A stretch of 64,000 nt of DNA from assembly GCF_002217655.1 (NCBI RefSeq), contig NZ_NEWK01000002.1, positions 63,164 through 127,163 on the forward strand. The letters run 5' to 3'. Positions 34,320 to 43,102 of the stretch are shown here, piece after piece (the stretch's first letter is position 1; the number at the start of each line of letters is the position of its first letter). The position numbers and the translations under genes were made by a program. The notes under the pieces are model-generated. The model was not told where the DNA came from. It did no database searches and saw only the letters and a program-made list of their open reading frames with translations. The DNA is from Geobacillus thermocatenulatus. Lineage in GTDB: Bacteria; Bacillota; Bacilli; Bacillales; Anoxybacillaceae.

Positions 34320-34568
34320 ATGAAAGGATTATATCAACAGCTGTCGGATTGGATTGCCGAGAAGCAACCGGTGCGTGTAAAAACCTATCAAGGGGAAGTG
34401 GTCGTGTTGCCGGTTAAGCTGTATCAGGACACGCGCAAATTGTTCGTTTACAACCGTCAAATGCGGCTGATGAATATTCCATTGGACTGGATCATTTCCG
34501 TCGAGCCGACGCGTATCATCGGTTCCTTTGACCGTCGGGGAGAAGAGGCCATGGTACATACTCGTTGA
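34320..34568 (+). CDS. Small hypothetical protein, 82 aa
   Basis: The sequence alternates strand-like segments (VRVKTYQGEVVVLPVKLYQDTRKLFVYNRQMRLMNIPLDWIISVEPTRI) and suggests a small beta-barrel, with no membrane helix. AAGGGAGAG precedes the ATG by about nine bases and a terminator follows, so it is probably a real single-gene transcript. I do not recognise the family; the layout of the C-terminal strands vaguely recalls YolD-like proteins. Confidence 0.6.
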   Translation: MKGLYQQLSDWIAEKQPVRVKTYQGEVVVLPVKLYQDTRKLFVYNRQMRLMNIPLDWIISVEPTRIIGSFDRRGEEAMVHTR

Positions 34569-34575
34569 ACGGAGG

Positions 34576-34602
34576 GCACGCGTTTTTGGGCGCGTGTTTT
34601 TT
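34576..34602 (+). terminator. Terminator after the 82-aa gene
   Basis: CACGCG pairs with CGCGTG, followed by six T. Confidence 0.85.
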
Positions 34603-34710
34603 GATGGCGGTCGGCTGTTTCTGCCTGCGGTCTGTTCTGTTGCGCTGGGCGCTATACCCAATGAAGGCGGCATTCGCGTTGCGATGTGCCAGCGAGTGGG
34701 ATGGTTTTGG

Positions 34711-34739
34711 TTGCATCGGCAAAGACCATCTTTTAGAAT
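34711..34739 (+). promoter_or_regulatory. Promoter of the hemD-like gene
   Basis: TTGCAT and TAGAAT are separated by 17 bases, about 37 bases before the start codon. Confidence 0.6.
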
Positions 34740-34776
34740 GGAAAGGACGAACGACTGACCATAAGGGGGAAGGGAC

Positions 34777-35580
34777 ATGCATGGCAAACGGATTGCCTTG
34801 TGCGCGTCACGCAAACTGGACGAAATGACAACGCTTATTGAAAAGCAAGGAGGAACGGCCATCATTCGTCCAGCGCAAGGGACCGTCTTTTCAAAGGGAA
34901 GCGAACTGGGAGAAGAAATGCGAACCGTCATCGCCATGCGGCCGGACTGGATCGTATTTACGACGGGAATCGGCTTTGAGGCGCTGTTGGAAGCGGCCGA
35001 CCGGGAGGGAATGGCTGCCCAATGGCATCGAACGATCAAGGAAGCGAACGTGGCTGCCCGCGGCTATAAAACGGTGACGGCGTTGAAACAAATCGGCGTC
35101 ACTCCGGTGGCAGTAAGCGAGGACGGGACGACGAAAGGGTTGATTGCTGCTCTTTATGGGCACGACTTTGCGGAAAAAAACGTTGTTGTACAGCTGTATG
35201 GCGACACTGCGCCAAGGCTTCGGCAATTTTTCCTTGAGCGTGGCGCGTCCTATACGGAACTACTTCCATACCGGCATGTCGCTCCGGATGAGAAGACGCT
35301 TGAGACGCTATACAATGAAGTTGTCGGTTGTGAGGTCGATGCCGTCTGTTTTACGTCGGCCATGCAAGTCCGCTTTTTCTTTTCGTTTGCCCGCGAGAAA
35401 AAAGAAATCGCACCGCTGCTTGACGCGTTTCGCACCGATGTCGTGGCCTGCGCTGTCGGCAAAGTGACAAAAGAAGCATTGGAAGAAGAGGGAGTCGATC
35501 GCGTCATCGCCCCGGAACATGAGCGGATGGGAGCGATGATCGTGACGCTCGCTCGGTATTTTGATGCCCAAGCCCTTTAG
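34777..35580 (+). CDS. Uroporphyrinogen-III synthase paralogue
   Basis: A 267-residue HemD-fold protein: RIALCASRKLDEMTTLIEKQGGTA at the start, DWIVFTTGIGFEALLEAA, VVQLYGD, DAVCFTSAMQVRFFF and CAVGKVTKEALEEEGV. These correspond to the two-lobed uroporphyrinogen-III synthase. The housekeeping hemD normally lies in hemAXCDBL, so this isolated copy is a paralogue. It may supply uroporphyrinogen III for siroheme, B12 or anaerobic heme, or have a regulatory role. AAGGGGGAAGGGA precedes ATG 34777. It stands just downstream of the nar operon's end, convergent with it. Confidence 0.75.
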   Translation: MHGKRIALCASRKLDEMTTLIEKQGGTAIIRPAQGTVFSKGSELGEEMRTVIAMRPDWIVFTTGIGFEALLEAADREGMAAQWHRTIKEANVAARGYKTVTALKQIGVTPVAVSEDGTTKGLIAALYGHDFAEKNVVVQLYGDTAPRLRQFFLERGASYTELLPYRHVAPDEKTLETLYNEVVGCEVDAVCFTSAMQVRFFFSFAREKKEIAPLLDAFRTDVVACAVGKVTKEALEEEGVDRVIAPEHERMGAMIVTLARYFDAQAL

Positions 35581-35581
35581 G

Positions 35582-35707
35582 AGGGTTGAGGCGCATCATA
35601 TTTTGGATGAGCACTTCATGAAAGAAGAAAACGTGCTCTTCCCGATGGCCGAGCGGCTGTTGTCGGACGGGGAGAAAGAGGAGCTGTTTGCACGCATGAA
35701 CGAGTGA
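35582..35707 (+). pseudogene. C-terminal fragment of a hemerythrin-type (HHE) protein
   Basis: In one frame the sequence reads VEAHHILDEHFMKEENVLFPMAERLLSDGEKEELFARMNE and stops. The HHILDEHFMKEENVLFP pattern matches the second iron-ligand helix pair of hemerythrin/RIC-like proteins. No start codon or first half exists, because the hemD-like gene ends just before it. ATG 35618 could at most give 29 residues. I take it as a deletion remnant of an oxygen- or NO-responsive protein next to the nitrate respiration genes. Confidence 0.6.
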
Positions 35708-35718
35708 CGATGGAATGG

Positions 35719-35757
35719 AAAAACGGGATGCTTCTTTGTATGGAGCATCCCGTTTTC
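35719..35757. terminator. Bidirectional terminator, end of nar region
   Basis: AAAACGGGATGC pairs with GCATCCCGTTTT. It is placed to end both the hemerythrin fragment side and transcripts arriving from narI. Confidence 0.85.
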
Positions 35758-35879
35758 TTCATGGCGCGCGGATGAGTCGGGTTGGCGCCGATCCGTGACG
35801 GAGGGGGACGGGAGGCGGATGAACGGCATCCCGTTTTCCGTGACGATGCTCGTTTGCGAGATTTAGGTTGTCTTCCGCA

Positions 35880-36584
35880 TTACTGGGCGCGGTCAAGCGA
35901 GTCGACGGATTTGGGCATCCGCTTCCGGTAGACGACGTAGCTGCGCTGCAAGTAGCGGAGCGGGAAGCTGAATACGTGAACGAGACGGGTGAACGGCCAG
36001 ACGGCGAACAAGCCGAACGCGGCGAGAATATGGATTTTGAACCAAAGCGGCACCGTTTCCATATAGGACGGGTTCGAACGGAATGTGAGGAGGCCGCGGA
36101 ACCACGGACCGATCGTCGTCCGATAGTCAAACCCGTGCGAATCGACGTTCAGAAATGTCGATGACAACCCGCTGGCGATCACGACGAGCAAAAATCCGAG
36201 CGCGATCCAGTCGCCGATGCTGCTTGTCGCCCGCACGCGCTTGACCGCCAGGCGGCGGCGGAATAAGATGACCAATCCAACAAACGCGGCCAAGCCGGCC
36301 GGAATGCCGCCGGCTAAGGCGATGACGTGGTACGTCTCTTCCGTCACGCCAAGCGCTTCGTAAAACGGCTCGGGAATGAGAATGCCCATCACGCGGCCGA
36401 CAAACACGAACAAAATGCCCCAGTGGAAGAGCAGGCTGCCAAGGCGCAGCTGTTTTTTCTCCAACAGCTCGCTTGATTTCGATGTCCAGCCGAGCTGGTC
36501 GCGCTGGTAGCGCCAAATATGGCCGGCGACAAATAGGACAAGCGCCAAATACGGAACAATCACCCAGAGAAATTGGCTGACCAT
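35880..36584 (-). CDS. narI: Respiratory nitrate reductase gamma subunit
   Basis: A 234-residue, five-helix cytochrome b that oxidises menaquinol and passes electrons through two hemes b to NarH. Heme-ligand histidines are visible in VAGHIWRYQ, LFHWGILFVFVGRVMG and LWFKIHILAAFGLFAVWPF, the pattern of NarI. AAAGGAGGTG lies before ATG 36584. It overlaps the end of narJ by 25 bases and is the last gene of narGHJI. Confidence 0.95.
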   Translation of the reverse strand: MVSQFLWVIVPYLALVLFVAGHIWRYQRDQLGWTSKSSELLEKKQLRLGSLLFHWGILFVFVGRVMGILIPEPFYEALGVTEETYHVIALAGGIPAGLAAFVGLVILFRRRLAVKRVRATSSIGDWIALGFLLVVIASGLSSTFLNVDSHGFDYRTTIGPWFRGLLTFRSNPSYMETVPLWFKIHILAAFGLFAVWPFTRLVHVFSFPLRYLQRSYVVYRKRMPKSVDSLDRAQ

Positions 36585-37135
36585 GCCGTTGCACCTCCTT
36601 TCGGGATCGGCGTCACGCCGAGTTGAGTGAATGTGTGATGGAGCGCGTCAAACAGCTGTGCATACGGGCTGCCTGCCGCTGCCAGCCGGTCGCCGATTTC
36701 GCGGATATGGCTGACATAATCGGCGAGTAAGGCGATTGTATGCTCTTGATCCGCATACGCCATCCATTCGAGCATCAGCGGCAAGTAGTCGGGCAACTCA
36801 TGTTCGGAGACGGCGAATCCAGACGCCTCGTAGCGCGCTTTTAAGACGACGAGCTCGATTCCGCGCTCCCGTTGCTCGCCGTTTGTCATATACGTAAGAT
36901 ACAAATTCGTTTTTTTGCCGAAATCAAATGTTTCGGCATATTGCTCCATCCGCTCTCGAGCCGGGGTGACCGCGAGCTGTTCGGCCACTGCCAAAAGCGG
37001 CTTGCGGACGGTTTCATCCTCGAGCGAACGGATGGCTTCGAGGCAGTCGGAAAGCGATTCCGCCCACTGTTCGTCCGGGTAAGACAACAAATACGACACA
37101 CACAAAAAGACCGTTTGCTGTTGTTCGCTGTTCAT
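36560..37135 (-). CDS. narJ: Nitrate reductase assembly chaperone
   Basis: A 191-residue NarJ/NarW-type chaperone (FLCVSYLLSYPDEQWAESL…QYAETFDFGKKTNLYLTYMTNGEQRERGIELVVLKARYEASGF…ELPDYLPLMLEWMA). It helps insert the molybdenum cofactor and heme before NarGH docks to NarI, and is not part of the final enzyme. ATG 37135 follows GGAGG. Confidence 0.93.
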   Translation of the reverse strand: MNSEQQQTVFLCVSYLLSYPDEQWAESLSDCLEAIRSLEDETVRKPLLAVAEQLAVTPARERMEQYAETFDFGKKTNLYLTYMTNGEQRERGIELVVLKARYEASGFAVSEHELPDYLPLMLEWMAYADQEHTIALLADYVSHIREIGDRLAAAGSPYAQLFDALHHTFTQLGVTPIPKGGATAWSANFSG

Positions 37136-37194
37136 TGTGAATCCTCCATTTTTGTTGTTCAAGGAGAAAGGGGCGGGGGCCCCGCCTTCTCCCT

Positions 37195-38658
37195 TTACAG
37201 CGTGCCGCAAACGCCCGGGACGCCGGCGAACGCCAGCCCGCAGCTGCCTTGTTCCGCGTACAAGTCAGCGACTTCTTCGCGGTGCGACGCCGGAATGACG
37301 AACCGGTCTTCGTATTTGGCGATCGCGAGCAGACGGTACATCTCTTCAATGTCCTCGCGGCTTAAGCCGAGCGATTCGACGAGGCGGATGTCCGGCTGTT
37401 TGTTCGTTTGTTTCGCCCGCATGTACGAGCGCATCGCCGCCATTTTTTTCAATGTCGTGCGGATGTGTGCCGTATCGCCCGCCGTCAGCAAATTTGCCAA
37501 ATACTCGATTGGAATACGCATGTTGTCAATCGCCGGGAAAATGTCGTCAGCGCTGGCGTTGCTTCCTTTTCCTTCGATTGTATTCATGATCGGGCTCAGC
37601 GGTGGAATGTACCATACCATTGGCAGCGTCCGGTATTCCGGATGGAGCGGCAAAGCGATTTTCCAGTCGACGATCATTTTATAAATCGGTGAGCGCTGCG
37701 CGGCGGCGATCCATTCGTCCGGAATGCCGGCTTCTTTCGCGGCGGCGATGACGGCCGGATCGTTTGGGTCAAGGAACATATCCAGCTGGGCGTGGTACAG
37801 CTGTTTCTCATCTGTGACACTTGCCGCTTCTTTCACTTTGTCAGCGTCATACAGCATGACGCCGATGTAGCGGATGCGGCCGACGCACGTTTCCGAGCAA
37901 ATCGTCGGCAGGCCGGCTTCGATGCGCGGGAAGCAGAGCGTGCATTTTTCCGCTTTGTTCGTCTGCCAGTTGAAATACACTTTTTTGTACGGGCAGCTTG
38001 TCACGCAATACCGCCATGCGCGGCAGGCGTTTTGGTCGACGAGGACAATGCCGTCCTCGTCGCGTTTGTACATGGCGCCTGACGGGCAGCTTGAGACGCA
38101 TGACGGGTTGAGGCAATGCTCGCAAATGCGCGGCAAGTACATCATAAATACGTTCTTAAATTCCGCTTGGATCGATTGCTCCATTTTGATGACGTTCGGG
38201 TCGACTAAGCCCGTGACATGGGCGCCGGCCAAGTCGTCTTCCCAGTTTGGCCCCCATGACAGTTCCATCCATTCGCCGGTGATGCTGGATTTCGGCCGGG
38301 CGACCGGCTGGTATTGTTTTGGCGGGCTGTTCGTCAATGTTTCATAGTCGTAGTTCCACGGCTCGTAATAGTCATCAATCGTCGGCTGGTACGGGTTGTA
38401 GAACAAATTGACGAGCCGCATCGCTTTCGAGCCGGATTTGAGCCGCAGCTCGCCGTTTTTCAACTCCCAGCCGCCTCTATATTTCTCTTGGTCTTCCCAT
38501 TGTTTCGGGTAGCCGATCCCTGGCTTCGTTTCGACGTTGTTAAAGTACATGTATTCAGCACCGGGGCGGTTCGTCCATGTGTTTTTGCATGTGACGCTGC
38601 ACGTGTGGCAGCCGATGCATTTGTCCAAATTCATGACCATGCCGACTTGCGCTTTCAT
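37195..38658 (-). CDS. narH: Respiratory nitrate reductase beta subunit
   Basis: A 487-residue iron-sulfur subunit that carries electrons from NarI to NarG. Four cluster motifs are present, starting with CIGCHTCSVTCKNTW, then CEHCLNPSCVSSCPSG, CRAWRYCVTSCPYKK (Trp in the place of a Cys, giving the [3Fe-4S] cluster) and CTLCFPRIEAGLPTICSETC. ATG 38658 starts MKAQVGMVMNLDKC as in B. subtilis; the in-frame TTG 38682 overlaps the AGGAGG ribosome-binding site. The gene begins 104 bases inside the open frame of narG. Confidence 0.95.
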   Translation of the reverse strand: MKAQVGMVMNLDKCIGCHTCSVTCKNTWTNRPGAEYMYFNNVETKPGIGYPKQWEDQEKYRGGWELKNGELRLKSGSKAMRLVNLFYNPYQPTIDDYYEPWNYDYETLTNSPPKQYQPVARPKSSITGEWMELSWGPNWEDDLAGAHVTGLVDPNVIKMEQSIQAEFKNVFMMYLPRICEHCLNPSCVSSCPSGAMYKRDEDGIVLVDQNACRAWRYCVTSCPYKKVYFNWQTNKAEKCTLCFPRIEAGLPTICSETCVGRIRYIGVMLYDADKVKEAASVTDEKQLYHAQLDMFLDPNDPAVIAAAKEAGIPDEWIAAAQRSPIYKMIVDWKIALPLHPEYRTLPMVWYIPPLSPIMNTIEGKGSNASADDIFPAIDNMRIPIEYLANLLTAGDTAHIRTTLKKMAAMRSYMRAKQTNKQPDIRLVESLGLSREDIEEMYRLLAIAKYEDRFVIPASHREEVADLYAEQGSCGLAFAGVPGVCGTL

Positions 38659-41600
38659 CTTCAAGCCAATCAACCTCCTCAAGTTTGCGGATGACGACGT
38701 ACAAGTCGCGTTGGTTGCCCGTCGGTCCGTAATAGTTGAATCCGTAGCTTAATTGTGCGTATCCGCCGATCATATGCGTCGGTTTCACATGGATGCGCGT
38801 CGGGCTGTTGTGCGTGCCGCCGCGGTTGTTCGTCAGCTTTGTGCCCGGCACGTTAATATGACGGTCTTGCGCGTGATGCATGAACGCCATGCCGCGCGGC
38901 AGCCGGTGGGAAACGACGGCGCGGGCGACGACGACGCCGTTTTCGTTGAAACATTCGATCCAATCGTTGTCGCTGATGCCGGCTTCCGCTGCGTCATCTT
39001 TGTTCATCCAGACGGTCGGCCCGCCGCGGAAAAGCGTCAACATCGGCAGCGAATCGAAATACATGCTGTGAATCGACCATTTGTTATGCGGCGTCAAATA
39101 GTTCAGGACGACTTCTTTTCCTTTTTCCGTCGGCCGTTTGTTTGAAAACGGACGGTGCGGCAACACCGGCTTGAACGTCGCCATCGTTTCGCCGAACTCG
39201 TGCATCAGTTCATGGTCGATGTAAAACGACTGCCGGCCGGTCAACGTCCGCCACGGGATGAGCCGTTCGACGTTCGTCGTAAACGGCGAGTAGCGCCGCC
39301 CGCCTTTTTCCGAGCCGCTGAACGCCGGCGAGGTGATGACTGTTTTCGGCTGGGCGGTGATTTGTTCGAACGTGAAGCACTCTTCTTCGCGTTCTTTCGC
39401 CAAGTCGGCGAGCTCCAAATCCGTCTTTTTCTCGAGCGCCTCCCACGCTTTGACCGCCATTTTCCCGTTGGTGGTTGATGACAGCGTCAAAATCGCTTCC
39501 GCTGCTTTTTTCGCTTCGCCAATGTCCGGGCAGCCGTCGGCGATTGAAGCGCGCCGGACGGTGCCGAGCCGGTGTTTCAACTGTTCATACTCGTCTTTCG
39601 CTGACCAGGCAATCCCTTTTGCGCCGATCGGCTGGCGGGCCACATTCGGGCCTAAGGCGGTCATTTGATCGTAAATCAGCGTGTAGTCGCGCTCGATGAC
39701 GTGAATGTTCGGCATCGTTTTGCCCGGGATCGGTTCGGTTTCGCCTTTGCTCCAGTCTTTCACTTCGCCGAACGGCTGCGCCAGCTCTTGCGCCGTATCG
39801 TGCAACAGCGGGGTGGCGACGACTTCTTTCATCGGCTTTAAGCCGGCTTGTTTCGCGACATCGGATACCGCTTTGGCGAGCGATTTGAAAATGTCCCAGT
39901 CCGAGCGGGCTTCCCAAAGCGGAGGCACCGCCGGGTTGAACGGATGGACGAACGGATGCATATCCGTGCTGCTTAAATCATGTTTTTCATACCAAGTCGC
40001 CGCCGGCAAAACAACGTCCGAGTAAAGCGCCGTTCCCGCCATGCGGAAGTCGAGGTTGACGAGCAAGTCGAGCTTGCCTTCCGGCGCTTCGTCGCGCCAG
40101 CGGATTTCTTCCGGGCGCAGGCTGTCGCGGTCGTCGTTTAACAAGCCGTTCGTTGTGCCAAGCAAATGTTTTAAGAAATATTCGTGTCCTTTGCCGGAGC
40201 TTGAAATTAAATTGGCGCGCCAGACGATCAAGTTGCGCGGGAAGTTGGCCTCATTGTCCGGGTCTTCAATGGCAAACTGCAGCTTTTTCTCTTTCAGCTG
40301 TTTCGCGACATAGGCGCCGATTTCTTCCGGTGTGCGGGCTCCGTGGCGGACCGCTTCGTTGTACAGCTCGATGCCGTTTTTGTTAAATGTCGGGTACGAC
40401 GGCAGCCAGCCGAGCCGCGCGGCCAAGACGTTGTAGTCGCCGGGATGCAAATAGCGCACTTTTTTGGCCAGCGGCGAGACGAGTTCGTCGACCGGCCGCT
40501 CTTCATAGCGCCATTGATCGGTCGCAAAGTAAAAGAACGATGTGCCGTTTTGCAGTTTCGCCGGTCCGATCCAGTCGCGCGCCATGGCGATTGTCTGCCA
40601 CCCTTCCACCGGCCGCAGCTTTTCCTGCCCGACGTAATGCGCCCAGCCGCCGCCGTTGACACCTTGGGCGCCGACGAACAACACTAAGTTCAACACGGCG
40701 CGGTAAATCGTATCGGAGTTGTACCAATGGTTGATTCCCGCACCGACGATCACCATCGACCGGCCGTTCGTGTCAATGGCGTTGTCGGCAAATTCGCGGG
40801 CGATTTTGATGACAAGTTCGCGCTTGACGCCGGTGATCGCTTCTTGCCACGCCGGGGTGAACGGAACGTTGTCATCGTACGAACGGGCAACGACACCGCC
40901 GATGCCGCGGTCGATGCCGTAGTTGGCCAAAATCAAGTCATAGACGGTCGTGACATACACGTCGCCCGCTTCGGTGTGCACTTTTTTCGCCGGAACGGCG
41001 CGTTCGATCGTTTTTCCGCCTTCAGCGGTGAAATACGGAAGCTTTATCGAAATGACCTCATCTTCGCTTCCCAAAAACGACAGGCGCGGTTCAATGGGCT
41101 GCCCCGTTTCCTCGTCGACGAGGCGCAAGTTCCATTTCCCCTTATCCTCCCAGCGCGCGCCGATCGTTCCGTTCGGCACGGCAAACGAGTCGGTGTTTTC
41201 ATCATAGACGACCGGCTTCCATTCGGCGTTTCCGGTTGGTTTGCCAAGGTCTTTCGCCAAGAGGAAGCGGCCGGGCGTCCATGTGCCGCCATCTTGTTTC
41301 AACGTGACGACAAACGGAAAGTCGGTGTACGTTTTGGCATATTGTTCAAAATGCGGGACGGTTCGTTTGACATAATATTCGTTTAAAATGACATGCCCCA
41401 TTGCCATCGCCAAGGCGCCGTCCGTTCCTTGCTTCACCGACAGCCAGTCGTCGGCGAATTTCGTCGACTCGGCGTAGTCCGGGCTGATGGAGACGACTTT
41501 CGTGCCGCGGTAGCGCACTTCGGCCAAAAAGTGGGCGTCCGGCGTCCGGGTGAGCGGAATGTTGGAGCCCCACGTGATGATGTAGCCGGCGTTGTACCAG

Positions 41601-42340
41601 TCGCTTGATTCCGGCACATCGGTTTGATCGCCCCAAATTTGCGGCGAGGCTGGCGGCAAGTCGGCGTACCAGTCGTAAAAGCTTAACATCGGGCCGCCCA
41701 TCAGCTGCATAAACCGAGACCCGGCGGCATGGCTGACCATCGACATCGCCGGAATCGGCGAGAAGCCGACGTTGCGGTCCGGGCCGTATTTGACAACCGT
41801 ATACAATAAAGAAGCGGCAACAAGCGTCAATGCTTCGTCCCAGCTGACGCGCACGAAACCGCCTTTCCCGCGCGCCTGTTTGTAGCGTTTTGCTTTTTCG
41901 CGGTCTTCGACGATGCTTTTCCACGCTTCAAGCGGATTGTTCGGATGAGCCGCGAGCGCCTCGCGCCACATGTCAAGCAAGATGCCGCGGACATACGGGT
42001 ATTTGACGCGCAGCGGGCTGTACATATACCAGGAGAAGCTCGCGCCGCGCGGGCAGCCGCGCGGTTCAAAGTCCGGCATATCCGGCCCGGTCGACGGGTA
42101 ATCGAGCTGCTGCCCTTCCCAGGCGACGATGCCGTTTTTGACGTAAATGTTCCAGCTGCATGACCCGGTGCAGTTGACACCGTGGGTCGAGCGGACGACT
42201 TTGTCGTGCTGCCAGCGGCGGCGGTAGGCGTCTTCCCAGGCGCGGTCGCCGTAAGTTGTCTCACTGTGGCCGTCGGCTTGGCGCTCAATCGGCCGAATAT
42301 ATTGGAAACGGTTGGCAAGCGGGGGGCGTTTTCGTTTCAT
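38555..42340 (-). CDS. narG: Respiratory nitrate reductase alpha subunit
   Basis: A 1261-residue Mo-bis-MGD subunit that reduces nitrate at the cytoplasmic face. The FS0 cluster ligands are His53, Cys57, Cys61 and Cys96 (HGVNCTGSC…RGCPRG), and the molybdenum site lies in YIITWGSNIPLTRTPDAHFL. AAGGAGTGA precedes ATG 42340. The protein matches NarG up to RDLYVVIRKLEEVDWLED. It then continues for about 33 residues (ESASRHGHEFGQMHRL…) in a frame that overlaps narH. Known homologues usually stop near that point, so a small frameshift at the 3' end is possible. Confidence 0.95.
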   Translation of the reverse strand: MKRKRPPLANRFQYIRPIERQADGHSETTYGDRAWEDAYRRRWQHDKVVRSTHGVNCTGSCSWNIYVKNGIVAWEGQQLDYPSTGPDMPDFEPRGCPRGASFSWYMYSPLRVKYPYVRGILLDMWREALAAHPNNPLEAWKSIVEDREKAKRYKQARGKGGFVRVSWDEALTLVAASLLYTVVKYGPDRNVGFSPIPAMSMVSHAAGSRFMQLMGGPMLSFYDWYADLPPASPQIWGDQTDVPESSDWYNAGYIITWGSNIPLTRTPDAHFLAEVRYRGTKVVSISPDYAESTKFADDWLSVKQGTDGALAMAMGHVILNEYYVKRTVPHFEQYAKTYTDFPFVVTLKQDGGTWTPGRFLLAKDLGKPTGNAEWKPVVYDENTDSFAVPNGTIGARWEDKGKWNLRLVDEETGQPIEPRLSFLGSEDEVISIKLPYFTAEGGKTIERAVPAKKVHTEAGDVYVTTVYDLILANYGIDRGIGGVVARSYDDNVPFTPAWQEAITGVKRELVIKIAREFADNAIDTNGRSMVIVGAGINHWYNSDTIYRAVLNLVLFVGAQGVNGGGWAHYVGQEKLRPVEGWQTIAMARDWIGPAKLQNGTSFFYFATDQWRYEERPVDELVSPLAKKVRYLHPGDYNVLAARLGWLPSYPTFNKNGIELYNEAVRHGARTPEEIGAYVAKQLKEKKLQFAIEDPDNEANFPRNLIVWRANLISSSGKGHEYFLKHLLGTTNGLLNDDRDSLRPEEIRWRDEAPEGKLDLLVNLDFRMAGTALYSDVVLPAATWYEKHDLSSTDMHPFVHPFNPAVPPLWEARSDWDIFKSLAKAVSDVAKQAGLKPMKEVVATPLLHDTAQELAQPFGEVKDWSKGETEPIPGKTMPNIHVIERDYTLIYDQMTALGPNVARQPIGAKGIAWSAKDEYEQLKHRLGTVRRASIADGCPDIGEAKKAAEAILTLSSTTNGKMAVKAWEALEKKTDLELADLAKEREEECFTFEQITAQPKTVITSPAFSGSEKGGRRYSPFTTNVERLIPWRTLTGRQSFYIDHELMHEFGETMATFKPVLPHRPFSNKRPTEKGKEVVLNYLTPHNKWSIHSMYFDSLPMLTLFRGGPTVWMNKDDAAEAGISDNDWIECFNENGVVVARAVVSHRLPRGMAFMHHAQDRHINVPGTKLTNNRGGTHNSPTRIHVKPTHMIGGYAQLSYGFNYYGPTGNQRDLYVVIRKLEEVDWLEDESASRHGHEFGQMHRLPHVQRHMQKHMDEPPRC

Positions 42341-42375
42341 TATCGTTCACTCCTTATTCGCGTTTTGTACTTTTA

Positions 42376-42418
42376 ACGATAGCCATGATGTCAATAACGC
42401 GATGTTAACTTTGTCACA
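42376..42418 (-). promoter_or_regulatory. FNR-dependent promoter of narGHJI
   Basis: On the minus strand TGTGA-N6-TAACA (42403-42418) matches nine of ten FNR consensus bases. A -10-like TATCGT (42376-42381) lies so that the box centre is about -41 from the expected start, a class-II site with no clear -35 needed. A second TGTGA half-site lies at 42431-42435. Confidence 0.65.
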
Positions 42419-42513
42419 CTTCGCGGCATTGTCACAAATTCGTCAAAGAAACGAACAAATATTCTTTCGTGTGGTATAATGGGGGAAAACGATAGACGTT
42501 TGAGGGGATTTTT

Positions 42514-43017
42514 GTGCGGTATTCAAGTCATGTCATTGCCTCATTATGTCTCGGCGCGGCGGTGTCCGCGCATACAACGCTGCCGTTTACCGCCGCCTAT
42601 ACGGCGGGGCTTGTCATCGGCAGCCTTCTTCCTGACATTGATGAGCCGTCGTCGTATGTCGGCCGCCGTTCGTTTGGCGTTTCGGACAAAATCAAAGAAG
42701 CGTTCGGCCATCGCGGCATGACCCATTCGCTCATCGCCTGGGGAGTGCTCGCCGTGCTCGTCTGGCGCGACTCGGCGTCGCCGTTTGCCATGGGGCTTGT
42801 GCTCGGCTACTTGTTTCACATTGTGGAAGATTTTTTTTCCGTCCAGGGAGTGCCGCTGTTTTGGCCGTTTTCGTCCAAGCGGTGGAAAGTGCCGCTCTAT
42901 CGGACGGGAAAAGGGGTGGAGAAAGCGCTTGTGTACATGGCATTGGCCGGATTCGTTTACTTTGGCGTCAACGGCTTGTTTTACGAATGGTGGCGGTCAT
43001 GGTTGGCGATGTGGTAA
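42514..43017 (+). CDS. YdjM-like membrane metal-dependent hydrolase
   Basis: A 167-residue protein of the YdjM family (membrane-bound, metal-dependent hydrolase fold). It has LPDIDEPSSYVGRRS and GHRGMTHSLIAWG, the metal-ligand motifs, and four hydrophobic helices. Its substrate is unknown. GTG 42514 lies behind GAGGGG by six bases. An extended -10 (TGGTATAAT, 42472-42480) gives a short leader. It is divergent from narG. Confidence 0.8.
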   Translation: MRYSSHVIASLCLGAAVSAHTTLPFTAAYTAGLVIGSLLPDIDEPSSYVGRRSFGVSDKIKEAFGHRGMTHSLIAWGVLAVLVWRDSASPFAMGLVLGYLFHIVEDFFSVQGVPLFWPFSSKRWKVPLYRTGKGVEKALVYMALAGFVYFGVNGLFYEWWRSWLAMW

Positions 43018-43102
43018 CGGCGACCGATAAGAAAAGGAAAAAAGAGGCGCGGCGGCGAATATGGTGAAAGGAACGAATTGACTAGATAAGGGGGAGAGGA
43101 AG

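Noticed and set aside
34565-34828. 87-codon frame overlapping the hemD-like start
   Set aside because: Begins at TTG and runs through a terminator and the hemD-like promoter; nothing supports translation.
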